Below, in pieces: positions 18,671 through 28,413 of a stretch of 64,000 nucleotides of DNA. The stretch's first letter is position 1; each line of letters starts with the position of its first letter. A program made the position numbers and the translations under genes. This stretch comes from Macrothele yani (Eukaryota; Arthropoda; Arachnida; Araneae; Macrothelidae). The notes under the pieces are model-generated. The model was not told where the DNA came from and searched no databases. It saw only the letters and a program-made list of their open reading frames with translations. The stretch spans positions 17,183,303-17,247,302 of the forward strand of contig CM077034.1 in assembly GCA_039090855.1 (NCBI GenBank), in the 5' to 3' direction.

Positions 18671-18700
18671 TTCTCGAACTAAAGCCTAGTTCGTCATCAG
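18671..18700 (-). other. Hammerhead-like hairpin of PLE-D
   Basis: The minus strand reads CTGATGA, then the 7-bp stem CGAACTA...TAGTTCG, then AGAA where GAAA is expected. The CTGATGA half is a perfect hammerhead core match; the second half has a single A-to-G-type change. Confidence 0.45.
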
Positions 18701-18707
18701 GACTATG

Positions 18708-19567
18708 TCACTGCAGTAGTTGCTGCCACTCATGTGGAAGTGTCCAACCGCAATTATCGTTAATTGTGGTACTTCTTCTTGCTATTCCGATCCCTTCTTC
18801 TAGTTTCCTCCTTACTAAGTTTGACTGGTGGGCGATTATTCTTACTGAGTCCCAATTTATGGAGTGTCCACTTGCTTGTATATGTCTGTCTAGCTCTGTT
18901 CTGTTACTAATGTTCCTAATAGCTGCTTGGTGTTCTTTCATTCGGACTTTAATACTTTTCCCTGTTTCTCCTATATAGCTGAGGCCGCAGTTACAGCCGA
19001 TGCAATATATTACTCCTTCTTGCAATTGGATTTCCACTTCCTTCTGCTTTAAAGCTGGCAGGAATTTCTTTAATTTGTTATTTAGATCTGGAGCAAGCCT
19101 GATATTATATTTTGCTCCGATCCTCTTCAGTTTTTCAAAAGTCCCTTGTGGTACGTAATTTTGCTGGTGAATTTGAAGTTGTTTATTTCCTGCTTCTTTT
19201 TTGGCACTTGTCTAAATATTTTCTCAACATATGGGGAGGGGTAATTGTTTTCTGCCAATATTTCTTTTAATTCTTCTTTGTGAAGATCTTTTTGGGTAGC
19301 TGAAGAGACCAGGACTTCAATTTTTTCCAAAAATTGTCTTGCCGTATTCAATTTAATATAATCAGGGTGGAATGAGCAGAAGCCTAACATCTTCCCTGTG
19401 TTGGTGGGTTTTCTAAAAAGCTGAGTGAATATTCTTCCCTCTCTTGAGGTCAAGGTTAAATCAAGGAAATTGATGCTATGGTCTTTTTCCAGCTCCAGTG
19501 TGTACTGCAAGGTATTTTCTAGTAAGTTAAATTCTGCCAGAATCTGAGAGGGTAGAGATTGGTCCAT
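18708..19567 (-). pseudogene. PLE-D polyprotein: RT C-terminus and GIY-YIG endonuclease (frameshifted)
   Basis: From 19567: LEKDHSINFLDLTLTSREGR, IFTQLFRKPTNTGKMLGFCS and FHPDYIKLNTARQ are the terminal RT/thumb block of PLEs. After a frameshift near 19127 come IRLAPDLNNKLKKFLPALK, GVIYCIGCNCGLSYIGETGK, VRMKEHQAAIRN and LDRHIQASGHSINWDSVRI. These are GIY-YIG motifs with CxC and the H...H pair, the same subtype as PLE-A. The RT palm with its Asp-Asp is missing, so it is inactive. Confidence 0.85.
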
Positions 19568-19600
19568 AGTATCCTGTATAAAGGCACTAAATTTCCCAAA

Positions 19601-20155
19601 TGGTCATATCTTCTTAAATCGTTACATTTTGAGAGATGTATATTGACTTTTTGTGACTGACTTGTAAACACACGCAATACAAATATGTATTTCACTCATG
19701 ATGCATCACTTTAGAGCTTCTTTATGAATGTAGCACACAAAATCTGTGGTAATTTTATTTTACACTATGTAATTTAATTATTCTCATTACTTTTTGAACA
19801 TCTCTTAAAAGCTATGGAAAAAAAAAAGTCCATTATTAGATTAAACCTAGCCATCTTGGTTATGTAATCATATAACATGTCAAGAAGTGTCAGAGGCAGA
19901 GATTTTCTACTGCACTCTTTTTAGATCTACACAAAATTGCAGTATTGTAAAAAAGAAATATTCATCCAAAATCTGATTATTCTATCATTCATTCTAACTT
20001 CTACAAATACATCCTTTTTGACCTTAATCATTATTTGTCGACAAATGCCCATCTTCCATGGTGGATTAAAAGTGTGCCTACATGTCACCACGTTTACACT
20101 ATCTCATCTCAGACCCTTCTGTTTGAAAACCTGAATGTTATAAACCATATATTAT
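19601..20155. other. No recognisable feature, AT-rich
   Basis: No open frame resembles a known protein and there is no clear repeat. It ends at the inverted motif TTCAATATATTGAATTAG (20159) that bounds the next structure. Confidence 0.4.
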
Positions 20156-20269
20156 TCGTTCAATATATTGAATTAGTTTTCACTCTTTGACAGTAAAAAA
20201 GATGTGATTCTAAGGATATACAGGGAAACAATGTTCCGAAGCTGTTATATGCATACATGAGATTCTTCC

Positions 20270-20870
20270 GCGGAATTCCGTTTTTTTTTTGTCATCATTT
20301 GGGTCGGTCTCGAGATCGATACAAAAGATACATGGGGAGGGGGGGGTCGTTTTTCGTCAGGAGACGGTATTTCCTCCTTCAAAAACTGAACTTGAACGGA
20401 GTGAATGTCGTAATCTCTTTTCCCCAGTATTTCTGTTAAATATAATTTTATTCCATCGATAATTGTAATTTAGCTTGAAAATGGAAATAATTTTCTGAAA
20501 ACGGAAGTTAGACAGCTCGAAAATTTCCTTGTAATTTTCAGGCAGGAGATCCTTCCACTTGTACAGTTCTCGAGACCGATGCATTACTGAACATAATTTT
20601 TCGTTGGGGGTGGGGGGGGGGGTCATGTTTACCATCGGAGGACGGAATTCCGACTTTCGAAATCTTAAGTTGGAGTGAAGATTTCTCCCGTGATCGCAAT
20701 TTTTGTTTTTTCTTGCGATGTTTCTTCTGCCTAGTGTTGTTCATTTTATTTCATAAGTATTTGCATTTCACCTTGAAAATATTTCCAAAAATGTAAGTCG
20801 GATGGAGCAAAGATTTCACCCGTAATCGCATCAGCCCCCCCTCCCCCGATGTTGATTCCATCCTGTGTTG
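20270..20870. repeat. Imperfect direct repeats of about 260 bp with G-runs
   Basis: A block with TCTCGAGAYCGAT, then a run of 8-13 G, then GGAGACGG or GGAGGACGG and a GGAGTGAA segment occurs near 20310-20410 and again near 20570-20690. A partial third copy with a C/G run is near 20790-20860. Identity is moderate. Confidence 0.5.
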
Positions 20871-20904
20871 TTGTTAAATGTCAATAACTTTATTTATATT
20901 TTGA

Positions 20905-21050
20905 ATACAGTGATGTGATCCAGTTTTATTTTTTACTTAAATAAATGAATGATGCTTATATTCAGAGTGTAACTGCATGTTCTAACTTTTCATCCGGTTA
21001 AAATGTTCAGCTTTTTTCCCCCTTCGTCAGTCTCATGTATGTATATGTAA
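20905..21050. repeat. Left direct repeat flanking the foldback element
   Basis: ATACAGTGATGTGATCCAG and, further on, CGGTTAAAATGTTCAGCTTT and TCATGTATGTA recur in the same orientation at about 23930-24085 (ATACAGTGATGTGCTCCAG, CGGTTAAAAAGTTCAGCTTT). The middle parts have diverged. Confidence 0.6.
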
Positions 21051-21243
21051 ATAATATACATTAAATTGCACGCAATATGCTTCAAACTTACCCTTTTGTC
21101 TTTGGTTGTTAGTTAATCCATAATTATTCACCTTGCGTGTGGAATATAATCAGAAATTTCTTTTTCTTCAATCATTGACTTTATCTGATGATGTTTTTGA
21201 CCAGTGGTAGCAACCTATTGTGAACAATGACATGGAATTTTAA

Positions 21244-21288
21244 AAACGAACTTGAAGAATTAAATTTTTAATTCTTCAAGTTCGTTTT
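21244..21288. repeat. Hairpin inside the left foldback arm
   Basis: AAAACGAACTTGAAGAATTA and its reverse complement TAATTCTTCAAGTTCGTTTT are separated by a few A/T bases. The right arm has a related, less perfect hairpin at about 23694-23738. Confidence 0.85.
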
Positions 21289-21373
21289 AAGATGTCATGT
21301 TGTTTAAATTTCATGTCATTGTTCACAACAAAATGTACCAGTGGTATCAACTTGTGAACAATGACATGAAACC

Positions 21374-23352
21374 ATGAAAGAAATACAGGATTACGCCATA
21401 TAATACAAATTTTAAAGATGACAATCCGTTTTTTGGCGTAAATGTGAGAAGGATGGGAATTCAGATAATATCCGAAAACTTGAAAATTTCCATCGTCCTG
21501 GAGCAGGACTCGAACCCGCGTCTCCCAGAAAACGCCCGGGTATGCTAACCACTACACCACCCAGAACGACCAAGTTTCAAGTTTCCGATCAATTTGAATA
21601 TAACCATCACAGGATTCGCTAGTCGAAGCAACCGGCATTCATGTTTAGCGAATCTGGAGGTTAAGAATCTTATCCCGTGTTTGCCCGGAGAAGCAGATAA
21701 ATCATGAAAGAAATGCGGTATTACGCCATATAATACAAATTTTGAAGATGACAATCCGATTTTTGGCGTAAATGTGACAAGGATGGTAAGTCAGATAATA
21801 TCCGAAAACTTGAAAATTTCCATCGTCCTGGAGCAGGACTCGAACCCGCGTCTCCCAGAAAACGCCCGGGTATGCTAACCACTACACCACCCAGAACGAC
21901 CAAGTTTCAAGTTTCCGATCAATTTGAATAAAACCATCACAGGATTCGCTAGTCGAAGCAACCGGCATTCATGTTTAGCGAATCTGGAGGTTAAGAATCT
22001 TATCCCGTGATTGCCCGGAGAAGCAGATAAATCATGAAAGAAATACGGGATTACGCCATATAATACAAATTTTGAAGATGACAATCCGATTTTTGGCGTA
22101 AATGTGACAAGGATGGTAAGTCAGATAATATCCGAAAACTTGAAAATAGATTTTCATCGTCCTGGAGCGGGACTCGAACTCGCGTCTCCCAGAGAACGCC
22201 CGGGTATGCTAACCACTACACCACCCAGAACGACCAAGTTTCAAGTTTCCGATCAATTTGAATTTAACCATCACAGGATTCGCTAGTCGAAGCAACCGGC
22301 ATTCATGTTTAGCGAATCTGGAGGTTAAGAATCTTATCCCGTGTTTGCCCGGAAAAGCAGAAAAATAATGAAAGAAATACGGGATTACGCCATATAATAC
22401 AAATTTTGAAGATGACAATCCGATTTTTGGCGTAAATGTGACAAGGATGGTAAGTCAGATAATATCCGAAAACTTGAAAATTTCCATCGTCCTGGAGCAG
22501 GACTCGAACCCGCGTCTCCCAGAAAACGCCCGGGTATGCTAACCACTACACCACCCAGACCGACCAAGTTTCAAGTTTCCGATCAATTTGAATATAACCA
22601 TCACAGGATTCGCTAGTCGAAGCAACCGGCATTCATGTTTAGCGAATGTGGAGGTTAAGAATCTTATCCCGTGTTTGCCCGGAGAAGCAGATAAATCATG
22701 AAAGAAATACGGGATTACGCCATATAATACAAATTTTGAAGATGACAATCCGATTTTTGGCGTAAATGTGACAAGGATGGTAAGTCAGATAATATCCGAA
22801 AACTTGAAAATTTCCATCGTCCTGGAGCAGGACTCGAACCCGCGTCTCCCAGAAAACGCCCGGGTATGCTAAACACTACACCACCCAGAACGACCAAGTT
22901 TCAAGTTTCCGATCAATTTGAATTTAACCATCACAGGATTCGCTAGTCGAAGCAACCGGCATTCATGTTTAGCGAATCTGGAAGTTAAGAATCTTATCCC
23001 GTGTTTGCCCGGAGAAGCAGATAAATCATGAAAGAAATACGGGATTACGCCATATAATACAAATTTTGAAGATGACAATCCGATTTTTGGCGTAAATGTG
23101 ACAAGGATGGTAAGTCAGATAATATCCGAAAACTTGAAAATTTCCATCGTCCTGGAGCAGGACTCGAACCCGCGTCTCCCAGAAAACGCCCGGGTATGCT
23201 AACCACTACACCACGCAGAACGACCAAGTCTCAAATTTCCGATCAATTTGAATATAACCATCACAGGATTCGCTAGTCGAAGCAACCGGCATTCATGTTT
23301 AGCGAATCTGGAGGTTAAGAATCTTATCCCGTGTTTGCCCGGAGAAGCAGTA
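21374..23352 (-). repeat. Six tandem 330-bp units, each with a tRNA-like segment
   Basis: ATGAAAGAAATRC starts at 21374, 21704, 22034, 22368, 22698 and 23028 (one unit is 334 bp through a 4-bp insertion). Units are about 97-99% alike. Each contains a 73-nt tRNA-like segment on the minus strand (21495-21567, 21825-21897, 22159-22231, 22489-22561, 22819-22891, 23149-23221). Acceptor GTTCTGG/CCAGGAC, anticodon stem CCCGG/CTGGG and T-arm GCGGG-TTCGAGT-CCTGC pair. GGTGTAGTGGTTAGC and GGTTCGAGTCC resemble A and B boxes. These are tRNA-like repeats, not shown to be functional tRNA genes. Confidence 0.93.
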
Positions 23353-23374
23353 AAATCCCATAATCCATTCATGA

Positions 23375-23690
23375 CTTATCTGCTTTTCCGGGCAAACACG
23401 GGATAAGATTCTTAACCTCGAGATTCGCTAAACATGAATGCCGGTTGCTTCGACTAGCGAATCCTGTGATGGTTATATTCAAATTGATCGGAAACTTGGA
23501 ACTTGGTCGTTCTGGGTGGTGTAGTGGTTAGCATTCCCGGGCGTTTTCTGGGAGACGCGGGTTGGAGTCCCGCTCCAGGAAGATGAAAATTTTCAAGTTT
23601 TCGGATATTATCTGACTTACCATCTTTGTCACATTTACGCCAAAAATCGGATTGTCATCTTCAAAATTTGTTTTGTAATGACATAAAATT
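23375..23690 (+). repeat. Inverted seventh copy of the 330-bp unit
   Basis: The unit is present in the opposite orientation after a short unique joint (about 23353-23374). Its tRNA-like segment (23509-23581, plus strand) has GGTTGGAGTCC in place of the B box GGTTCGAGTCC. It merges into the right foldback arm. Confidence 0.9.
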
Positions 23691-23929
23691 TTAAAAACGA
23701 ACTTAAAGAATTAAAATTTTTATTCTTCAAGTTCGTTTCTAAAATTTCATGTTGTTCATAACAAGTTGATACCACTGATCAAAAACATCATCAAATGAAG
23801 GCAATGATTGAAGAAAAAGAAATTTTCAATGATATTCCACACGCAAGGTGAAAAATTATGCATTAACTAGCAACCAAAGACAAAGGGATAAGTTTGAAGC
23901 ACATGGCATGCAGTCGCAATAATACAAAT

Positions 23930-24085
23930 TTAATACAGTGATGTGCTCCAGCTTAGTATTTACACAATAGATTTCAGTGAACAATTTTGTCTTGCTCACA
24001 CTGTTTCGCAGCACGTTCTTATTTTTCACCCGTGCGGTTAAAAAGTTCAGCTTTATTTCCCCTTCATCAGCCTCATGTATGTAAA
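23930..24085. repeat. Right direct repeat flanking the foldback element
   Basis: It matches 20905-21050 in the same orientation, sharing ATACAGTGATGTG, CGGTTAAAA.GTTCAGCTTT and CTCATGTATGTA. It could be a long duplicated flank or part of a larger composite. Confidence 0.6.
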
Positions 24086-24429
24086 ATTTGTGCTTTCATC
24101 CTAATTTCTCTACATAGTTTGTGACGGGTTTATAATTTATTACATACCAGGAGGAGGTAAATAATGTTTTTTTTAACTGCCGGTATGCTCACTTCCAGTT
24201 TTTTAACTACCGCTATACCTTACCGGCTCACTTCAAACACTGAAACTAATTCAATATATTGAATAAATGATAACAGTTAATATAGCCAAGTAACATAAGT
24301 TCAACGCGCTTTCAGCGTATTCAGAACTTACGCATGATATTCTCTAAACCTTTAAGGGCCCCCTTTGAACATCAGGGGTGGGGATATCACTCGGTCTGCA
24401 AGGTCCTTCTGCATGCCACTGATCATAAC

Positions 24430-25075
24430 CAGTGTTTCTTTCAGGCATACATCCAGGGGCGAAGCCTTCCCGGAAACGACCATTCGCCCCCCCGGAGACA
24501 TTTTAGGTTACCGAACAAAATTTTAATAAATTCAGGCTATGATGAAAAAGAAAGTAGTTTCATTTCTTTTTATGCTACAAATATTTCTCAATTATATTTT
24601 TTTTCAATATTTGTTCAAATGGTCCTAGTTATAGTTTATTTTATTAAAAACTAGTTGTCTAGGAATCGTGATTCAGGGTCAAGAGTGCGTTGAATGCATT
24701 TTAATAGATAAACATTTCTAATTACTATATCGGGGATGTATACAGAATTTTTCTTGGGGGGGGGGGGTTGAAATCCACCATCTGGAACAAAATTAAAGTT
24801 ACTGAAAAATTGAAGAGAAAAATTAAAGCAATTTTTTCTAATGTAAGTTGATACATTTTTATAAAATTCAGGCATTTTTGTCTAACGTAAGTCGCATTTT
24901 ACCAAAAAAAAAAAAAAAATAAAAATAAAACATTTTTCAGTGGGGGGGGGGGGGGTTCCATTTGCTATATATGTATATATAGCAAATGGATTTATAGCAA
25001 ATGGAAAACTTGCCCCCTCTAAGGTTCCATTCCCCCCCCCCTCCCCCAGGCCAAAAAGTCCTGAAGGAAACACTG
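24430..25075. mobile_element. Non-autonomous hAT-type element (MITE) with 8-bp target duplication
   Basis: The termini CAGTGTTTCTTTCAGG (24430-24445) and CCTGAAGGAAACACTG (25060-25075) are inverted with one mismatch. ATCATAAC lies directly outside at 24422-24429 and 25076-25083. An 8-bp duplication and CAGTG ends are hAT characteristics. The interior has G- and C-runs and an inverted TATAGCAAATGG motif, with no transposase frame. Confidence 0.85.
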
Positions 25076-25170
25076 ATCATAACTTCACTGTACATCTGAC
25101 TTTAAAAACACTATAAAAATTGCAAATGAGGGCATATTTTCTTTAATTTTTAGGAGTCAAAATTTTATGC

Positions 25171-25375
25171 CTACTTGGTATGGATGGAGTTTTCCAACAG
25201 TTTTACTAGAGCTTTAAATAAATAAATAAACTTGAAGAGCAAATTTTTATTTGTACAATACTGAGTATTGCTAAGAAGAAGTGAAATGTTACTTTCTATG
25301 TCAGGATTGATAGAATTGGTTTCCGTAATGTTTGAGATATTCTGGTTCAAAATACTGTTGAAAACTTCCTTGTGT
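25171..25375 (-). other. Candidate terminal exon (weak)
   Basis: On the minus strand a T-tract ending ATTTTACAG precedes an open segment HKEVFNSILNQNISNITETN then SINPDIESNISLLLSNTQYC and FKALVKLLENSIHTK up to TAG at 25171-25173. Its composition is more protein-like than the homopolymer frames. I do not recognise the protein. It would join in frame to the segment at 25408-25580, but across a gap of only 32 nt. Confidence 0.28.
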
Positions 25376-25407
25376 CTGTAAAATAAAAAAAAAAAAAATG
25401 TTTTTAC

Positions 25408-25580
25408 CGACAATCAGCGGGTGATAAAAAAAGCATTTGTCCGGTACTTAAATGTCCACTTGTAGGTACTTTGATGTAGGTAGTGTTTTTACAATAATGC
25501 TTCCAATAAAATCCGACCATCAAGGCATAAAAGAAACTTGCCATTTTCTCAGCTTTTCTTACTTTGTTACAGAAGAATAC
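25408..25580 (-). other. Candidate upstream exon (weak)
   Basis: The minus strand reads VFFCNKVRKAEKMASFFYAL then MVGFYWKHYCKNTTYIKVPT and SGHLSTGQMLFLSPADC, ending TCG|GTAAAAAC at 25408. Joining to the next segment keeps the frame (an Arg codon is split). The upstream boundary is unclear. No family is recognised. A 32-nt intron would be below the usual animal minimum, so this may be coincidence or a decayed gene. Confidence 0.25.
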
Positions 25581-25699
25581 TTTAAGATATTTTTGAGTAG
25601 AATTTAGCATTAAAAAAAAAAAAAATGTGAAGTTTTGAAAGAATGAAAAACAGTAGTGCATTTTGACATGTACACTTTTTGCATACAAAAATTAGCCAG

Positions 25700-26338
25700 T
25701 TTCTTTGATGTAGGAAAGATGTAATTATGTTGTGTAAATTAACTGTCGATGTTTGTTCATAACTGTTTCCAAGTAACAGTGGAGGAGTAAGTTATTAAAA
25801 ATTGAATATGTTTAAATTAAGTGTGTGTGTGTGTATATAAAGTTGGTGTACAAACGGAGTACCACTAATTTCTATGAGCCATCTGACTGAAGTTCTTATG
25901 TTGTATTTTCGTCTTGTGATTGTCTTTTTCTTGAAAACTTAGTCCCCTTTTAAATAAAAAAGAAAACAGTAAAAAAAAAAATAGAAATTTTTTCTCAATG
26001 TTTAATCGGAATGGAAACGAGTGTGTATTTGTAAAAGAAAGTGATTACCGTTGTTGCTATATGGTATTGTGTATGTTGTCTTGAATTGTTGAATTAAAAA
26101 GTAGGACATCATGTTGTGTCCTTACTATATTTCATTTGGAGAAAGTTATTCAATTGGTTTTAAATTATGGTAATGTTCAAAATTGTAAAAGATCTCATAT
26201 AACTGTACAGGCTATTTGCATAATGCAAGTGTGGTATTTATTTTGTCATACATCTCCTAATGTTTTTGTGGTAACTTCTTTTTTTATGCAGTGCACAATC
26301 CGTTATTAGAACTATCCAAAATAATTAAATCAAGGTGC

Positions 26339-26371
<33 letters not shown>

Positions 26372-26760
26372 AACCTCGGAGCATATGAAAGAAAAACCTG
26401 CTACTTCATCTGCTTAATGTAAAGCAATGCTTCCTATTGATAAAAACTATTTTACACCCTTCACTAAAAACCAGCCATTCTTACATTCACTTATAAAAAC
26501 AAAAGTGTGTATAAAAGTTACGTTTTGTTCTCTTTGCATTGTGTATTAGCTTCACAGGCCCATTCCTCAAAATCTGTGTACATGTACTAGACAACATGTT
26601 GTTTTTTTCCTTTAATGACTGATGGAATAAATTTTGTTTTATTTTGAAAAATGTAAAGCGTGTATGTGTGTGTTTGATCATACTTTGATTCTGTCAAATA
26701 CCAAGTGCTTTCTTCAATTGTTTCTTTGTGTTTGACCAATACTGACGTTTGTGAAAGTTC
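25700..26760. other. No recognised gene; AT-rich with homopolymers
   Basis: It contains a short GT repeat near 25821-25833, an A-run of about 29 at 26341-26369 and several AATAAA-like hexamers. Open frames are short and unlike known proteins. Confidence 0.4.
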
Positions 26761-26773
26761 ACTACGACAGTGC

Positions 26774-27000
26774 CAGGGTTCCCACTCAAACTGGAAAACA
26801 GGGAAAACCAGGAATTCTCTGGGAATTTGAAAATGGTTCCAAAAATTCACGGAAAACTCGCGGAAAAATACCCCCCCCCCTCCCCGCCTTTTTTTTTTGT
26901 AAAAATCAATGGATACTTTATTTTGCCCAAAAAAAAAAAAAAAAAAAAAAAAACAACTTATTTTTTCAGGATTTCAAACTTTTGCTTGCAATTACTGCCT
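26774..27000. repeat. Possible truncated DNA-transposon end (CAGGGTTCCCAC)
   Basis: CAGGGTTCCCACTCAAACTG starts at 26774, followed by GGAAAA/GGGAATTT-rich sequence, C- and T-runs and an A-run of about 23. The start resembles hAT-type termini. The partner end is not seen, and the mariner begins shortly after. The similarity of GGAAATT/GGAAAA wording to the repeat at 10918-11690 is loose. Confidence 0.3.
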
Positions 27001-27033
27001 GCCTAGAATTTGGTAGATCTTACTTTCAGTTAT

Positions 27034-28334
27034 ACACAGTGCGTGAAAGAATTTTTAAGACTGGCGCTAGATTTCAGCCTACGGTGGCGCCACCGGTGTA
27101 ATCGCGAATGCGTTATAAACCGTGACCATCTGCTTGCTTTCTGCCAAAAGTACTGCGCAGTTGTTAAAGTAACTCAAATGAAACGGCCGTTCATTAGAGA
27201 AGTTAAATTTTTTTATGTTGAATTATTAAGATGGAACAAAGGGCTGTTATTAAATTTAACGCAAAACTTGATAAAAGTGCCTACGTACCAAATGATGAAA
27301 CAAGTTTACGGTGAGTTTTGTTTAAGTAGATCAATTGTTTTCCTGTGGCACAAACGTTTTTTGGACGGAAGAGATACGCTAGAAGATGATAAGCATACCG
27401 GAAGACCAAGGGCACATGAGATTATTGAAAAAGTGTGTGATTTCGTGGCAAACAATCGATGTGCGTCACTAAGAATGATGGAAGAGTCTTTAAACATCAA
27501 CAAAGAAACGCATTCGAACCATCCTGCATGAAGATTTGGGCAAAACAAAAGTCTGTGCTAAATTTGTTCCACACACGTTAACCAATGAACAAAAATCAAG
27601 GAGAAGTGCACATTGCAGAGACATCATTTCAGCCGCTGAAAATGATCCAAACTTCTTAAAATCGATTGCTACTGGTGATGAAACATGGTGTTTTCAATAT
27701 GATCCTAAAACAAAGCGACAAAGTGCGGAATGGAAGTCAAAAAAACTCGCCACAAGCCAAAAAACAAGAAAAGTTCCATGGAAAATCAAAACAATGCTCA
27801 TTACATTCTTCGATAGTAAGGGTATTATCCACAAAGAATTTCTTCTAAGTGGACAAACAATTACTGGTGAGTTTTATTTAAATGTTTTGAGGCGTTTGAT
27901 GGGCAGAATTCGTGGCATTCGTCCAGAATATCGGGATGAAAACAGTTGGTGTTTGTTGCACGATAATGCACCCAGTCACACCTCACTTCTTGTTCGTAGA
28001 TTTTTGGCGAAAAATAACGTCTGTGTGTTGAATCATCCACCGTATTCACCTGATTTAGCACCCTGCGACTTTTCTTTGTTCCCAAAACTGAAAATGACGT
28101 TAAAAGAGTGTTATTTTGATGATATTTCGACCATAGAAACAGCTTCGACGCGTGCTTTGGAGGTAATTTCGCAAAGTGAACTGGAACAGGCATTCGAATC
28201 ATTATTAAATCGCTGAAACAAGTGTATTGAAGCCGGAGGGACTTATTTTGAATAACAAACCAAAACAAATTATAATTTCTTGTTTCTATTTCATTTTACA
28301 GACCCAGTCTTAAAAATTCTTTGACGCACTGTGT
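27034..28334 (+). mobile_element. mariner transposon, nearly complete
   Basis: The left end ACACAGTGCGTGAAAGAATT (27034) and right end AATTCTTTGACGCACTGTGT (to 28334) are inverted repeats of about 30 bp with one mismatch in the first 27 bases. TA-like bases flank the left end. The length of 1.3 kb and a single transposase gene are standard for mariner. The right end lies only 80 bp from the satellite array. Confidence 0.9.
27178..28216 (+). pseudogene. mariner transposase (DD34D type) with one frameshift
   Basis: The likely start is MKRPFIREVKFF at 27178. The N-terminal helix-turn-helix region (YQMMKQVYGEFCLSRSIVFL, WHKRFLDGRD, GRPRAHE) runs to about 27515. A single extra base shifts the frame near there, and the second frame runs to TGA at 28214-28216. 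It contains TGDETWC (first Asp), HDNAPSHTS (second Asp) and PPYSPDLAPCDFSLFPKLK (YSPDLAPCDF, third Asp), so all three catalytic residues are present. The total of about 345 codons equals the family's usual length. Apart from the frameshift it appears well preserved, suggesting fairly recent activity. Confidence 0.93.
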
Positions 28335-28413
28335 TTTAAGTATTTCCTTTATTCTCTAAAAAAGATGCAAAATTAATTTTTAAAATTGCCAGTTATTAAG
28401 CTTTTTGTTCAAT

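Larger units (their letters stand above)
18610..19600 (-). mobile_element. Penelope-like element PLE-D, 5'-truncated
   Basis: The minus strand contains the RT C-terminal part, the GIY-YIG endonuclease and a 3' tail with a hammerhead-like hairpin. The 5' end is lost near 19600, before the RT catalytic motif. Unlike the other three, no inverted partner is visible in the window. Confidence 0.8.
21078..23905. mobile_element. Foldback-like element with long inverted arms and tRNA-like tandem core
   Basis: The left arm (about 21078-21372) and the right arm (about 23672-23905) are inverted copies. For example CACCTTGCGTGTGGAATAT on the left pairs with ATATTCCACACGCAAGGTG on the right, and GCTTCAAACTTA with TAAGTTTGAAGC. 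Each arm contains its own hairpin built on CGAACTTGAAGAATT. The interior is six direct 330-bp units plus one inverted unit. There is no transposase, so it would depend on another element. Long inverted arms with internal tandem repeats are the hallmark of foldback elements. Confidence 0.6.
20159..24263. repeat. Outer boundaries of a compound inverted-repeat region
   Basis: TTCAATATATTGAATTAGTT at 20159-20178 recurs inverted as AACTAATTCAATATATTGAA at 24244-24263. Between them lie imperfect 260-bp repeats, the foldback-like element and its tRNA-like tandem core. The core TTCAATATATTGAA is itself palindromic, so chance or independent copies remain possible. Confidence 0.4.

Noticed and set aside
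20357..20744. Minus-strand frames rich in Pro/Lys near the G-runs
   Set aside because: They arise from G-runs and imperfect repeats; no similarity to a known family.
21545..23227. Repeated 60-69 residue frames (MSSSKFVLYG, MVVLGGVVVS)
   Set aside because: They are incidental frames in the non-coding 330-bp tRNA-like unit; they recur only because the unit does.
24651..25073. Minus-strand frames inside the hAT-type element as a transposase
   Set aside because: No hAT dimerisation or catalytic motif; the frames cross homopolymer runs.
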